A stretch of DNA of 64,000 nucleotides from assembly GCF_020520425.1 (NCBI RefSeq), contig NC_079491.1, positions 99,541,152 through 99,605,151 of the forward strand, in the 5' to 3' direction. Under the pieces are notes generated by a model, which searched no databases, was not told the DNA's origin, and saw nothing but the letters and a program-made list of their open reading frames with translations. Of the stretch, positions 23,780-36,323 are shown piece after piece. The stretch's first letter is position 1; each line of letters starts with the position of its first letter. Source of the stretch: Spinacia oleracea (lineage: Eukaryota; Streptophyta; Magnoliopsida; Caryophyllales; Amaranthaceae). A program made the position numbers and the translations under genes.

Positions 23780-24390
23780 GACAAATACTTTCAAATCTAA
23801 CCATTTAGAATTTGAATGTCATTTTCAATAGAGAGATATGTATCTCATATATATAGAACCAATAAACTTGACTTGGCTCCCACTAAACTCCTCATCTACA
23901 AGATGATCCATATTTTCTTAAAGCCATGATTGCTCAATAGCCTTTTTGAAAAATATGTTCCAATTCCCATTTGCATGCTTTAATCTACAAATAGATTTCT
24001 TAAGCTTGCTCTTTTATCTAGCATCCAAAACTTTTACATTGTGTGATGTACACAATTCCTTTCTACAAGTCCAATTGAGGAAGGTGTTTCATTTTTCAAT
24101 TTCCATATTGCCATATGCAATGATTGCTAGATTTATCCAAAATAGTTCAAGCATTCCGACTTGGTGAAAAAGATTTCAACATTATCAACGCCATGAAGTT
24201 GTTTACAATCTTTAACCACCAATATAGCTTCTCTTTTGTATGTGTATACAATATCATCTTTGTATGTTTTGAAAACATGTTTGCAACCAATGGGAGTGAA
24301 CCCCTTATGCAAATCAACGTTGTATGTTTAGAAAACATGTTTGCAACTAATGGGAGTGAACCCTTTACGCAAATCAACCAAATCATAGAT
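23780..24390 (-). pseudogene. Copia reverse transcriptase remnant
   Basis: On the minus strand, about 24385-24260 reads KGFTPIGCKHVFKTYKDD, resembling the Copia GCKWVFK...KD block, followed by a stretch like the ARLVAKGF..GVD block (AILVVKDCKQLHGVD). About 23990-23920 reads LKRSIYGLKHANGNWN, resembling LKKSLYGLKQA.R.W. Stops and frameshifts separate these blocks and the YVDD site is not recognisable. Dead RT. Confidence 0.65.
24261..24378. repeat. 60-bp tandem duplication inside the Copia RT remnant
   Basis: 58 bp at 24261-24318 recur at 24321-24378 with five or six changes. The unit covers the GCKHVFK-like block, so it is a local duplication after insertion or in the source copy. Confidence 0.85.
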
Positions 24391-27300
24391 TTGATTCTTT
24401 AAGATGAAGTACTTTGGATGAAATGGCCTCAAACCATTTTGTATGGCCTCGAACCATACTTATGTTTTTGATGGCCCCAAACCATACTTGGGAATTTTAA
24501 ATTCGTCGTAGCTAACCTGTAAATCGTATGTTTTTGAAGCACTTTCCAAAGTCTTCATTGCTTTCATTCCTCAAGATATCTATGTATCTATCTTGGTTGA
24601 ATTCTATTCCTTATACGATTTACCTAGGTATTGAACATCAAACGTTAGTGTCTATAAAGACATTACTCAAGTCCTTTGAGTATTAGGATTCTCTTGAAGC
24701 ACTTCTAAAGTCTTCCTGAAGCTCTTCCAAAGGCTTCTAAGTACGGAGCTTTTCCAAAGACTCCTAAGTATCCTACATTTGTTTGTTGCTTGACTCGAAG
24801 TTCATTCGAGGTCATTTTTCTCCCACTTGCCTTTTTGGAAATATGATGGTTTCCTAAAAGACATTATCTTAAGCAACAACCATATGTTCTCAAATTTGTG
24901 GTAGAATCAATACCTTTTGTTTCTATGAGTCGCTCATAAAGAAACATATATCTATTTTCGAGTTTGTTTGATGTAAACATTAACTCCCACTGGGTTTGAC
25001 AACCCTAGATATATATGTACTGAAAAGATGTACTGAACCGAAGTTCAATCCTTATGACATCTTATCCTTAGCTTTGACAACTTTGTTTAGTGTGATAGTC
25101 ACTCGAGAGTGTAATTAGAAACTATATAGGAAAATAGTCGTAATTATCATTAATCGATCATAGATTCCGATTTCTCCATTTGGACATAACCTATTCTTAT
25201 GGAGCTTCAATTGTTATAATGCCATATAAACAATCTAGATAATCTTTCTTGGCTCATGCAAACATCACCTTGACCATGCCTAGATGTTCCAAAATTCTTG
25301 CCAATTTGATTTTATACCCTTTTGTGAATCGCAATGAAGCATTTCACATATTTCACGTTGAGTAATATAGCCATATTTTCTCAAATTCTTGTGAAATAGG
25401 TAAGTCATAAAATCCATCTTTGGCCCATGAACTTTATTGTCTAGAAACTTCTAACAATAGTCCATTTCTATGTTATGTTCAACAAGCAAGACCCATGCGT
25501 CTTAAATTAACCAACTTTCAGAAATCCATGCCATGGAATCTTAGAATGTTGTCTTGTTGATATGGTCGTATGACATTGCCAAAGATATGTGGAACACAAA
25601 TTAAAATGTTTGATTTGAACCTTCTGAAGTTTGAGTGTGAAGATATTCGTTTGTTTATTAATCAATCGTATGACTCAACCCTTAAATGACCATTTCATTC
25701 AAATAAACACTCAACGAATGTTTTTGTCTACTTTGAATGTGTGTCTTTCCGTTGTGCAAACAGAAATTGATTATGATGATTAATGGAACATAATACCATT
25801 AAGTTCCAGCCTTTAGAAAGACTTTAAAACAAACATGATGACCCTACAATTAATGTAGCACAACTTTGCTTCATTTCCCACTTGCAGGTCAATAACCAGA
25901 CTTAGCTCCCGGAATTTGAGTTCTTAACAAGAGTTAGAACCTCAAGCGGTAATCTAATACCATAGGAGTTTATTTGCTAAGTTGTTTCTCTTTAACATAT
26001 ACTTCAAGGTAGAAATAGAATCTTGAATTCATTTCTTTTGTTCCCGTTTCCTATCCTTTCTAGCACGTTTTATTATAGTCCAAAATATTTCACTCTTTGC
26101 TTGATCTTCTTACTTTGTTATGCCTACAAAGTCCCTTTCTTTTATTCACTTTGAATGACCACATCCAATGAGTCTAGTTCATTATCGAATCAAAAGAAAA
26201 TTGGTTGTTAACCATTGGTTATACATGAGTCTTTAACTCAATACTTCATTATTCCAAAACTACCCAGTATCCTGAATATATGAGGTCCAATTGGTCTACC
26301 ATTCAAATTTTAGTTTGAAAACAACCATGAAGATCACTATAAGAAAATAACATTCAAGATACTCTCTCACTCTTCTTTTCTTTGAGAATCGCTCTCAAAA
26401 TTAGTTACCAATCCATCGAGGAAATATCGCAGTTCTATTGTCCGAACGCAATAAAGTTGAAGATTTACGGTTCTACAAAATGAACTAGCAAAGAAAACAT
26501 TTACCATACTTTAATAACTTGAAACAAAAGCATTCATGCAATCATCAAAGCTATTAAACATTTCATTCATGCAAAAGAAAAAACATGGTCCAAAATGAAT
26601 GAAACGATTCCAAGACCCTAAAAGTCCTAAATCCTTAAGCAGCTTTGGCATGTCTTAAGTAGTTTAAGATTCTAGGTAAGCAAAATCTATTGCTAGTAAT
26701 CTCCAAATTACTCTTGGTTAATAAATTAATACCATAATTCATCCCATTGCCACAACATAATGCCATTGTTGTTTGAGTGAAACCACAATCAACGTGCTCC
26801 TTTGGGACGCCTTACCATCTAAGTCAACTAACATAGCACCTCGCTTTGGCGTAAACCTACTACGTTAGATCCTTAGATTTTTGTAAGTGCTTGATTTGGA
26901 AGGCAACTTTTGAACTCAATATTACTTTGGACCTAGTTGTTTCTATGTTGGTTCGATGATTTAGTGAACTAAAACTAATCGAGTCATACAAACAACATAT
27001 TCATGCATAATATACATTTATTCAAGCATAATATATATATATATATTGCATAAATAAATTGGTGAACTAGTATGGCCGAAAACACTTGTCTTGAAGCATC
27101 CAATCTTCTTCACCATCTTGTTAGCTTGGCATCATCTTGAATCTTCATTCAATTGCTAACTTAAAGTTCTAAACTTAGAAATACTTGAAAATAATAAAAT
27201 TACATCAAAATTTCCATGGTACGCAGACCATATTTAAAACTTTACATTCAAAGATAGAATAGTTCGCATACCGTATTTAACTATCCTAAGATGGCCATAC

Positions 27301-28940
27301 TAGTCACTTGGAGTACCTGCATTACATAAAATATACATTCTATGCATTCACCCATTCGTATGCTAAAACGAATGACCCAATTAATTATGCAAGTATTTAC
27401 GTGAATTAATTAAAATTCACGTTCACATAAACGCGTCCTAAAAGATTAATCAATTTCCAAATTATTAATCCTTAGACTTTATTCTAATTAAAATTGAATT
27501 TAATTAAAATAATGCGACCTACCAAAATAATTAAAAATAATTATTTCATTTTTAATTTCATTTAGTGGCTCCCACTCAAACCAATAATTTTTCCGGATAA
27601 TTAATTATTTAAATATTAAATTAAAACTCGCGGCCTGACCCAAGTAAATAAAATAATTATTAATTATCCCGTTAGCCCAAATTAATGCAAACATAAAAGT
27701 CAAGCCCAACGAAAAACAAAAAAATTTGTTCGTGTGCATGTGCGAGCTAGGCTTGCGCCCAGCCCAGCATTGCATGTTGTGTCCTACGAGGCACACGAGC
27801 AAGGCCCATGCACCTCGCAGCCGCACCCACGTACCCACAGCATGCTGCTGCCCCTGTGTGCTCGTCGCTGCGCAACGCAAGGCGAGGTGCCTTGCTTGCT
27901 CGCAGCCATCGCAAGCCAAGGCACCTGCCTTGCTCGCCCCTTCCTCGCCCAGCGCGCGCGGCACGCAGCACGCTGTTGCAGCCCGCGTTGCTGTGGCTCG
28001 GCACGGATGTGGCAGCCCGCGTGGCTCGACGAGCCACACGTCAACCCCACCCTTGTGTTTGTGCCTTTGCTTCGTACTACGGACCAACTCAATTAAAAAA
28101 AAATTAATTTCACGAACGTTTGAATTTAAGTTAGTTTTCATTAATAAAAAGTTACGATTTTTATTTTCGAAAAATAACTATTCTTGCGATTTAATTAATT
28201 TAACAACAATCCAATTTCGTTAGTATTATTAAATCAAGGCTAAGATTATTCAAATTTTAATAACAAACGATTTCAACTGAAAATTTGAACTTTTAAATAA
28301 TCAAATCTAAAACTTTAAATCGTTCTAAACATTTAAATTTTAAATTTTAATCAATTTGGTTTAAGTGTCGATTAAAATTAACGAAACTATTCAAAATTTT
28401 AATCCAATAATTTTTAAAATCTTCCACTGACCATGAAATTATATTCCCTTTCCCAATTAACCAAATTATTAGATCTAAATTATTTAAAAAATCAATTAGT
28501 GATCTAAAATTTACGAATTTGGGGAAAGCAAAATTAGGGTTTATACTTATCCAAAACAGCTAAACTGTTTACCATAATTCAAGAATATACCCAGAAACAC
28601 TGTGTCAAAATTTCAATCAATTCCGAGTAGTTAGGTCGACCAATTAATTGAAAAAACTCCGGATTTATTAATTTTAATTCGAAATTTAACAAAAACTCCC
28701 AAAAAACACAACTTCGAGGCCTATTTTTGCAATTCCGTTCACATGAATTGATCTTAGAAAATCGTTTTCAATCAGATTAGGGTCAGAAAAGTTGAAAAAC
28801 CGAATCTTTTTGATTTCAGATCCTATTACGCAATTAATCCAATAATTCATAAAAAAATCGGAAAAATCAACAAAAAATCCCAAAAATTCGACAACAGCAA
28901 AAACAATAAAATCATGCTAAAACATGCTTTGAATACATAA
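24391..28940. other. Decayed gag-integrase interior of the Copia element
   Basis: No convincing ORF. By position this is the gag, protease and integrase part plus the 5' UTR. 27726-28080 is a GC-rich island containing GCGCGCG and CGCAGC runs, whose multi-frame ORFs are compositional. Confidence 0.5.
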
Positions 28941-28955
28941 GGCTCGTGATACCAC
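28941..28955 (-). other. Copia primer-binding site (initiator Met tRNA type)
   Basis: On the minus strand GTGGTATCACGAGCC directly follows the 5' LTR. This resembles the plant Copia PBS TGGTATCAGAGC, with a local difference. Confidence 0.8.
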
Positions 28956-29903
28956 TGTAGGGGAATACAGTTAAACATACATAACATGTGCGGAACAATC
29001 CCCAAAGCCAGGAAACATGTATAAAGCACAGATTAAGCAAACTTACATTTGAAGCGTATTTTCCCAAGTAATCTGTCAACGAACACGAACAAAGAACTCC
29101 ACTTGTCGTTCCTCTACTTGGTTCACCGACACGTTCAGATCCGCCTTGATTATTGTAGCTTAGACAAAGTACAAGGTTTTTGCTTTTTGGGATGAACAGT
29201 TTTCACAAAGAGAAAACTGAAGAACGTAATATTAGAATTAGGTTTTGGGTATTGGAAAAACTACTGACAAGTGTGGAATATAACCTTAAGGTTATATTTG
29301 TGTGTCACCGACCAAGGCACAAGGCCCTAACCGGCCACACACATGCCCACACTAACGCAAGCCCATGCGCGACAGCCAAGCAACACATCAGTGGGCCGCG
29401 GGCCTTGCTGTTCGCTTCCTGCGCTGCTGCCCAGCTGCGCGCACACTCGTGCCGCGGGCTGGCTTGTTGCCGCGCGCAACATTGCTGGCTCGTTGGGCCT
29501 TGCGCGCTTGCTTGCTAGGCTTGACGGGCCGGCAATTCCGTTGCGGCTCGTATTCGCGATTAATACCTTACGGCTATTATTTATCGTATCGTATACGACG
29601 AATCACCGTCGTATGATACGATATACGATTCCGATGCAAGGGCGTATTGTATAATACGTTTTCCAAAACTAATTCCCGAAAAGCTATTAAATGAATTTCC
29701 GATTCATTTAATCCAGTGATATGTTACATGCCATTGGTGTGACCTTGTAGGTTCAGTCAAGAGTAAGTTGTGAGCTTAATATTCATTAGAACTCACTGAT
29801 CGGAAGCATTGCTCTAGCGATCTCACTGAATTAATTGTTCGCAATTAATCTGAACCTTGGTATTCGACTTAATGCACCTTGGGTGAAGGACATATTTCCT
29901 TCA
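28956..29903 (-). repeat. 5' LTR of the Angela-like Copia element
   Basis: 948 bp, TGTAGGGGAATACAG...CCTTCA on +, followed by TSD ATTCT. Similar to 20824-21824, including the GC-rich island (29310-29540). Confidence 0.9.
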
Positions 29904-30117
29904 ATTCTATCCTATGTGCCCTTTCCTATATTACCCATCTCTTGTAATAAATCAAAATAAGTAAACCATTGAAACACTTAGAATAAAACAAGAACGATTA
30001 ATAAGAAAGAATTTTTTTTATTAAACGAATAAATAATAAACGAATAAATAGAATAAGATTTTTTTTAAATACGGTACTGTTGCAGCAGTTTTTTTTTTTA
30101 AATAAAATAAAATACAC

Positions 30118-30252
<135 letters not shown>

Positions 30253-30499
30253 TTTAATTAAATTCGAAAAGAAAAACAACGTACTTAATTCACATAAACG
30301 AAAAGATTCGATAAATAAGTTAATTTCGAACTTAAATAATAAATATTAATATGCTTTCAAACAAAATAAAATGAAATTTGTACCCCAAAAAAAAGTACGC
30401 ATTTTTGAATGATATAATAAGTAGGAGCTCAATTCTAGGAAATTCGTTTTGGGAAACTACCTAGTTTAGGCGCCTAAAAATCATTGAAGTAAAACCATA

Positions 30500-30517
30500 A
30501 ACTTCTAGATACCACTT
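30500..30517 (-). other. Probable primer-binding site of the Tekay-like element
   Basis: On the minus strand the LTR end GTGTTACA is followed by AAGTGGTATCTAGAAG. TGGTATC fits a Met-tRNA PBS core, with divergence after that. Confidence 0.6.
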
Positions 30518-30879
30518 TGTAACACCCCGACAATTCTCTCTTTTCTAAGATAACCTTTTAATATAAAACGTAGAGAATTATCAAGGCATTATCGCCCGTG
30601 TGAAAACGTAACGGCTTATTCAGAATTTTGCAGCGGAAAACATAAAACTAACTTTAGGTTTATAAATAATCAATTACAGAATTAATCCCAAAAACCAATC
30701 AACGAAAATAAGGAAATGTAAATAGTACGACAAGATTAAAGTCCAATTTAACAAACCCAAGTCACTTAGCAAAACAAAATAAATACAAGCTCTCTAATCC
30801 CGATCCCAATTATGCATCATCTTCAAACCTGTAGATGGGCAACTCTTATTGATCCTTAGAGACTGCTCACCAAAATGGG
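30518..30879 (-). repeat. 5' LTR of the Tekay-like element, left part
   Basis: Begins TGTAACACCCC and stops at ATGGG (30875-30879), where the Tat-like element inserted. It continues at 44649. Confidence 0.92.
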
Positions 30880-32305
30880 TGTGAGGGGGTCGAAAAAGCA
30901 CGAGGCTAATGCGTGACCTCGTCCCTCGTGGGTGTGATGCTTCTTTTTGTCAAATCAAGTGTAATTGGATTTCCTGTGAGTTTACACCCAATTGACTAGT
31001 AATATAGGAGTCACCATTCAGTTTTTAACGACAATGAGAAAAACTGACAAAACCCGGTTATCGTGACATAAAGGGAGTGCAATTATGTTTGACCACGACG
31101 GTCGTAGGTTCCCTTGTGATCCCTGGTGGTGGGGATCGCTCAACGTACACCCGCAGGGTAGAGATTGAGGGTTCGGGGGACTGTAACTACCGAGAGGAGT
31201 ACTCGCTCTTCGATAACTCCAGAGGCAGGATTTCCTTACTAGCTCAGCATAAATAATTGAAGGGACATGCGTTAACTATTAAACTAATCTGAGTTGATTT
31301 TAACAATATGCAACATATAGTACTAGATCGAGCGCGATTATCTGATTTAGATTGTTTTAAGGGACCTAGCATGATAATCCAATTTCCCAAAAATATCATA
31401 TTTATCAATTTAGTTAGTTTAACAGTTCATAAAAGGGCGAGGAAAGCAATTAAACCATGGAAAAGGGACACATTACGACGCACCCTTGAGAGGTGCGTCA
31501 CGGTTCTCAGAAAACTAACCACTTTGACTTTGCTATTTCTCCTTTTATTTAACGAATCTCAAATTATGGGACGGGATACGTTCTGTTCGATTTATGGATC
31601 GATTGCGACAGAACGCGTGATCAGTTTTGCAGCGTGAGGCTTAGGCTTAGGGGTTCAGAGTCAATACTCAGAATAATAATTGTGTGTTGTGTCCTTTTCA
31701 CGTCAAACTTAAGGCCCTATTTATAGAAAAGAGTTCGTGGAAAGATAGAATTGTAGAGCTCTAATCCACGAGGAATTAGGAAAGAATACGTCCCAGGTAA
31801 TTTCAGCGCCCAGAGCCAGGCGTTGAAAATAGGATCTAGGCTGTTTTCTTAGTCAGATTCGGATTCCTAAAATCCGGAGTGTTTGAGACTTAATTGAGTC
31901 TTTTAGTGCGTATTAACCTTATGACGGAATGCGTCTGGGCCCGTTACGAACTCTAGGCTCGTTAGGATTTTAATTAATACGTAACTCTTACTTTCGAATC
32001 ATATTAGGAATAGGATTCTCTCGCAATTTCTATCTCATTTAGGATTTATGTTGGAGTGCAACACCTAATTCTGATAGGTTTCTATCTTTTATGACTTGCC
32101 ACTTTTAACAACTACCCATTACGGCAGTTACTATTTTTAGCAGGTTTCCATAAATAGCAGGTTTCTATAAATAGCAGGTTTCGGGTGAAATGAAAAGGGG
32201 AATTGAGATTCGTTATTTTATAGGAGATGCGTTGTCAAGTGGAGATTTACGTTTTCATCATCGAACCTTCCCTTTCGGGAATGGGGACAAAAGTAGGTGT
32301 CTACA
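30880..32305 (-). repeat. 3' LTR of the Tat-like element
   Basis: 1,426 bp. It lacks about 31 bp relative to the other LTR near 31801-31830, where only one of two GC-rich palindromes remains, and about 19-20 bp near 31400. Confidence 0.93.
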
Positions 32306-32499
32306 GTTAGCCCCCACTTTGACTGAGTCTTGGAGTAAGACGATGGTCGAAGTATTAGACGGAGTGCGTCGCACAAGCCATGGTGACCTATTTTGGCGAG
32401 GGTCTCACGAGCCCCCGAGTGATAACATTTGACTTAAGGGTCATCACTTGAAGTGTCGACATATCCCTCACGTGTCATTGGGATTTGTCAACTGATAGT

Positions 32500-32580
32500 A
32501 TAGAAACTCCCTCACTTTGTCATTGGAAGTATCTAAGGATGCGTAGAAACTCCCTCACTTTGTCATTGGGAGTAGCTACA
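32500..32580. repeat. Two-copy ~32-bp direct repeat
   Basis: AGAAACTCCCTCACTTTGTC with flanking matches occurs at about 32501-32533 and 32545-32577, between the 3' LTR and the tandem array of the Tat-like element. Confidence 0.7.
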
Positions 32581-32849
32581 GATGTTTTCAAAATCAAAGC
32601 TATAAAGTGTAATTGGGCCTGGCCAAGCCCAATCACAAGGTAAAAATGTTTTTAAAGATTCTCATTTTTAGGGTTAGCTAAACGAGAAAACCCCCTTGTT
32701 TTTATGGCACGTAAAACGAAGGAAAATCCAGCACATCATTCTTTTTTGGAAAAAAAACGGAAAACCATTCTTTTAAATTTTGGAAAGCTACTCACATCGT
32801 TCTTTTTTGGAAAAACGGAAAACCAGAAAAAGTTATCGCTGCAGCGACT

Positions 32850-33275
32850 AAGGACCTGCGCGGTTAGTGACGCAGACCCCGCCGGCTAAAGATGGCGAGC
32901 CTGTCCGCTAAGGGTGGACACCCCGTCCGATAGAAGTGGACGAATTTATTTTTGAAATTTTGAAAATAAGGACCTACGCGGTTTGTGACGTAGACCCCGC
33001 CGGCTAAAGATGGCGAACCTGTCCGCTAAGGGTGGACACCCCGTCCGATAGAAGTGGACGAATCTATTTTGAAATTTGTTTTGTGTTCATTTTTTTTGAA
33101 AATAAGGACCTACGTGGTTTGCGCCGTAGACCCCGCCGGCTGAAGATGGCGAGCCCGTTTCATTTTGTTTTTTGAAGATTCTATTTTTCGAAAACTAAGG
33201 ATCTGCGCGGCTAGTGACGCAGAACCCGCCCGCTGAAGGTGGGCGAGCCCTGTCCGCTAAGGGTGGACATCCCTG
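32850..33275. repeat. Tandem array, four units of 93-136 bp (Tat 3' region)
   Basis: Units start at AAGGAYCT: 32850, 32968, 33104, 33197. Each contains a GACGCAGACCCCGCCGGCT-like block and most contain a TCCGCTAAGGGTGGACA block. Tandem repeats in the 3' untranslated region are a known trait of Ogre/Tat elements. Confidence 0.88.
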
Positions 33276-34180
33276 AATTCGTTTTTTTCTTGATTTGGAA
33301 CTTGCGTGGTTCGCGGCGCGATCTTGCCTGATTGAGGTGGGCAAGTCTCTATTTTTCGTTCATCGTGATTTCTTTGGAGATTTCCTTTTTATCCATTCTT
33401 CGTAGGAGCGAATTCTTCCGAGGGATGCTCGGATTTAGTTGTAACCTGAACGCGGGTTGACAACGGGTTTAGACGGACCTTTGTCTTGCGACCGTCTGCT
33501 TTCGTGGTTTTGAGCTAGTCTTTACGGCTCGATTTTTGCCACCACTTGGTCTTTGATCAGAGGACCATGTACAAGTGTCCGTGACGACCCTTTTCTGAGG
33601 TCGAACCTGTTCTTTTGAGATCATCCAAACATGGGACGGCGTATAGCGGAGTCCGGGAATGTGATTTCGATTGCGCGCTTTTTGTTGGAGTATACTTTTC
33701 GCGAGCCCCCAAGCACTTGGGCTTTGTTAGTCATTTTTCGCATACTTCATAATGTCTTTTAATCATGTTTGGGGTCGAGCTCGTATGTGCGAGCAACCTT
33801 GCATAGTGGTGTGCTATTTTGGCGAAGTCGTGGGGTGCAACTTCTGTCTTTGGGGGACAAGGTTTAATATCATCCGGTTTATCTTGGCCCAGATTAATCT
33901 TTTGACAGACAAACATTTTTTTTGAGAAACCAACGACTTAACAACATTTTTTGGTGTTTCGAAGAATGACCTTGATATTTCATATTTGTTTTGAAAAGTG
34001 TACATATATGTTCCTTGAGACAAGTCTAAGTTTCGACCAAGTTTTACCATTTTTGCTATTTGGGAGCTTAAAGGTGCTTTTGGGCTTGATCTTAATTGCA
34101 ATAGGGCCTCGTGTCTAGCAACACGGTTTTAAGTCTTTTCCTGCTCCGCGTTTTGTGTAATCTGGGCCTTGGGCTGCATT
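33276..34180. other. Upstream region of the antisense gene
   Basis: Non-coding stretch of the Tat-like element between the tandem array and the palindrome pair. No feature recognised apart from GC-moderate unique sequence. Confidence 0.4.
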
Positions 34181-34236
34181 TTCGGCGCCCAAGGCTGGGC
34201 GTTAATTATTTCGGCGCCCAGCTTCGGGCGCTGAAA
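34181..34236. promoter_or_regulatory. GC-rich palindrome pair 1 (upstream of antisense gene)
   Basis: Two adjacent imperfect palindromes of the type TTCGGCGCCCA...TGGGCGCTGAA (34181-34202, 34210-34236), 80-135 bp upstream of the TATA box. The same paired motif occurs at three other places in the element. Confidence 0.6.
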
Positions 34237-34317
34237 GTCCTTTCCTGGCGAATTTTGACTTTCGGATTTCTTAACGCGTTTCCGAATGGGATCAGGATGT
34301 CACTTGATGCGTTCAGC

Positions 34318-34325
34318 TATATATA
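34318..34325 (+). promoter_or_regulatory. TATA box of the antisense gene
   Basis: TATATATA 81 bp upstream of the ATG at 34406, on the strand opposite to the retrotransposon's own transcript. Confidence 0.65.
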
Positions 34326-34405
34326 GGGGCTAGATACGTCCCTATTTTCCATCACTCTCAATTTCCTTTTTCTTTGCTGCGTTTTAGTTACTCCTTGCTT
34401 TCGTC

Positions 34406-36224
34406 ATGTCGATTCCCACTTTCTCACTCCAACGGGCTGTTAGGCGTTGGCTACGGGCCCTTAATCCTACAGAAAAGGCTTTGTTGAAAGAATACCACTT
34501 AGAGGCACTTTTAGGCTTACAACAAATTAACATTGACTATAATTTTCTGCACGCAGCCCTAAGCTTTTGGGATTCCGATCATCATGTTTTTGTCTTTCGG
34601 GGCAACGAAATATGTCCTTTGCCAGATGAATTTGCTGCGATCCTTGGTTATCCTACTAATGCTACCCCTGCCACTCCTGGCACTATTGAAGAGAGTAAAA
34701 CAACCATAGGGGCTTTCCTAGGACTAGATGCTAACATGCTTGCTGAAGTTGTTGTAGGTGATGAGGTTAATTTGGAAAAACTTGTAAAACACCACTTTAG
34801 GCCTAGTAAGAATATGACTGAACAGAAATTGAATATTCGAGCCCTTGTATTTTGCTTGTTAAATCATTATTTGCTGTCGAATAACAATGGTGAGTTCGGT
34901 GACATAAGGTTGATCCCCTTGATTAGCCAGATGGAAAGTTGCTATTCTATTATGCCGTTGGTTGTTGCCGAGACTTTGCTGAGTGCGGATGAGCTGAAGA
35001 AGGACGCCAAATCTGAATATTTCAAGGGAAGCCCCCTATTACTGCAGGTAATCGATTTTTTCTTTGCGCACGTATACGTTTTTTTTGCATATATATTTTT
35101 TATTTGTCCTGCCTTGGGGCTGAGTTTCAGCGCCTAGGGCTGGGCGCTAGAATTTCCGGCGCCTGGTCCTGGGCGTTGAAACTGCGCCCCAGGAACCGTT
35201 TTCTTTTTATTTTTTTTTTTTTGATCGTACCCGTTTTTTTTTGCAGATTTGGCTCGTGGAACGGCTTAGGCTCTTGGAAACTCCTGCCGATCCTAAACAT
35301 TATCGCCCTATAGCCTTGGGTAACCGAAAATATTTGCACCGAGGCCAGGACGAGGCCGAGTGGGCCTCCTTTTTTACTCATGGTATCTGTTCTATTAAGT
35401 GGGATGTACCATGGTGGGGTTTGACTACTATGACGGGGGGTTCTGATGTATCGGTTTATGTTTCTTTGTTGGGGCTATCTCGACCCACTTATATTTTCCC
35501 TTACCGAGTCATGCGTCAATACGGTTTAAGGCAGACTATCCCCTTTTCCGATACGGTACCACCTAAAGTAGCGGCCTTTTCACAAGCACGGGCTCAAGCG
35601 TGGGCTAAGTATTATGATGGTCTCCCGCGTTGGGCCGTAGCTACAAATGGCTTTGTGGGTCTTTCTGAAAACTACAAGTTGTGGATGAGCTCCGATGATA
35701 AAGCTGTGAGGACCGAGGCTCGAAATGGGGAGCCGGCTGAGCTTTTGATACCTCGTATTCGTGTTAAGTATGAGGGTCCTGATTCTGCCAAACCTCGTAC
35801 CCATGGTATTAAGACTGTGAAAGCTCGTCCTGATCGAAAGCGAAAGGAAGTTCCTCCCCGTTCCAGTTCCAGGCCTAAAAAGATGCCTAACATGAAGGGG
35901 CCTGCTGTTGTTAAAAGAAATGCAAGCTCTCGCGGAGATCGTCGCCGGAACAATGTATGGGTTAGGAAGGCTCAGCCGCCTGTAGAAACAGTGACTAGTC
36001 TAGTTGATGATAATAATCCTTCTCCCACCATTGTCTGTGCCCTTGAGGCTGAGCGGGCTATAAGTGAGAATGTTTCTGAAGCCTTGGCATCTTTGGAAGT
36101 TAGTGTCCAGGAGCCGGTTCTTATGGATATTGATATAGGGGCAGCGCAGAAGACTGTGGGGGTGGATCCTGCGAACATTGCCCTCTACAAGACTTTATTT
36201 GATGATCCGGAAGAACTAGAGTAG
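34406..36224 (+). CDS. Antisense two-exon gene of the Tat-like element, plant mobile domain-like protein
   Basis: Exon 1 34406-35047 (214 codons, ends CTGCAG before GTAATC). The intron is 35048-35246 with a T-rich tract before TTGCAG. Exon 2 35247-36224 (325 codons plus TAG). The join is in phase 0 and gives 539 residues. The region with AVRRWLRALNPTEKALLKEY, LHAALSFWDSDHHVFVF and ICPLPDEFAAILGYP resembles the plant mobile domain / DUF7745-like fold; exon 2 continues it (DVPWWGL, YIFPYRVMRQYGLRQ). About residues 407-426 are basic (RKRK...RPKK), a likely nuclear signal; the C-terminus is acidic. A TATA box lies at 34318, and AATAAA at 36318-36323. Extra antisense ORFs with such domains are known in Tat-lineage elements; their function is unknown. 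No stop or frameshift is seen. Confidence 0.85.
35124..35181. promoter_or_regulatory. GC-rich palindrome pair 2 (inside the antisense gene's intron)
   Basis: Imperfect palindromes at 35124-35149 (TTTCAGCGCC...GGGCGCTAGAA) and 35154-35181 (GGCGCCTGG...CTGGGCGTTGAA) occupy much of the 199-bp intron. Confidence 0.6.
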
Positions 36225-36317
36225 TGTAGTTCTTGCTAGGGTGTAGGTGCCCTTTATTTATTTCAGTTGTGTTTGTTTTTCATTCCTTAGCACTTTGTTT
36301 TCCTTCTTATTTTTTTT

Positions 36318-36323
36318 AATAAA
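36318..36323 (+). terminator. Poly(A) signal of the antisense gene
   Basis: AATAAA 94 bp after the stop codon, within a T-rich region. Confidence 0.45.

Larger units (their letters stand above)
20824..29903 (-). mobile_element. Angela-like Ty1/Copia LTR retrotransposon (decayed, complete ends)
   Basis: 9.08 kb with two ~1-kb LTRs and TSD ATTCT (20819-20823, 29904-29908). On the minus strand the LTR starts TGAAGGAAATATGTCC and ends CCCCTACA. The primer-binding site next to the right LTR matches initiator-Met tRNA use (TGGTATCACGAGCC), and a purine-rich GACAAGTGGGAGAC adjoins the left LTR. The 7.1-kb interior has no long ORF. RT remnants on the minus strand show Copia affinity. It inserted into the Tekay-like element between the accessory ORF and the 5' LTR. 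The Angela label rests on LTR and PBS style and is tentative. Confidence 0.88.

Noticed and set aside
27605..28223. Six overlapping ORFs on both strands
   Set aside because: GC-rich island in the decayed Copia element; no conserved domain and open in many frames at once.
31308..31637. 109-codon ORF in the Tat LTR, repeated at 43701-43946
   Set aside because: Within LTRs, altered by an indel between the copies, no recognised domain. Probably non-coding.
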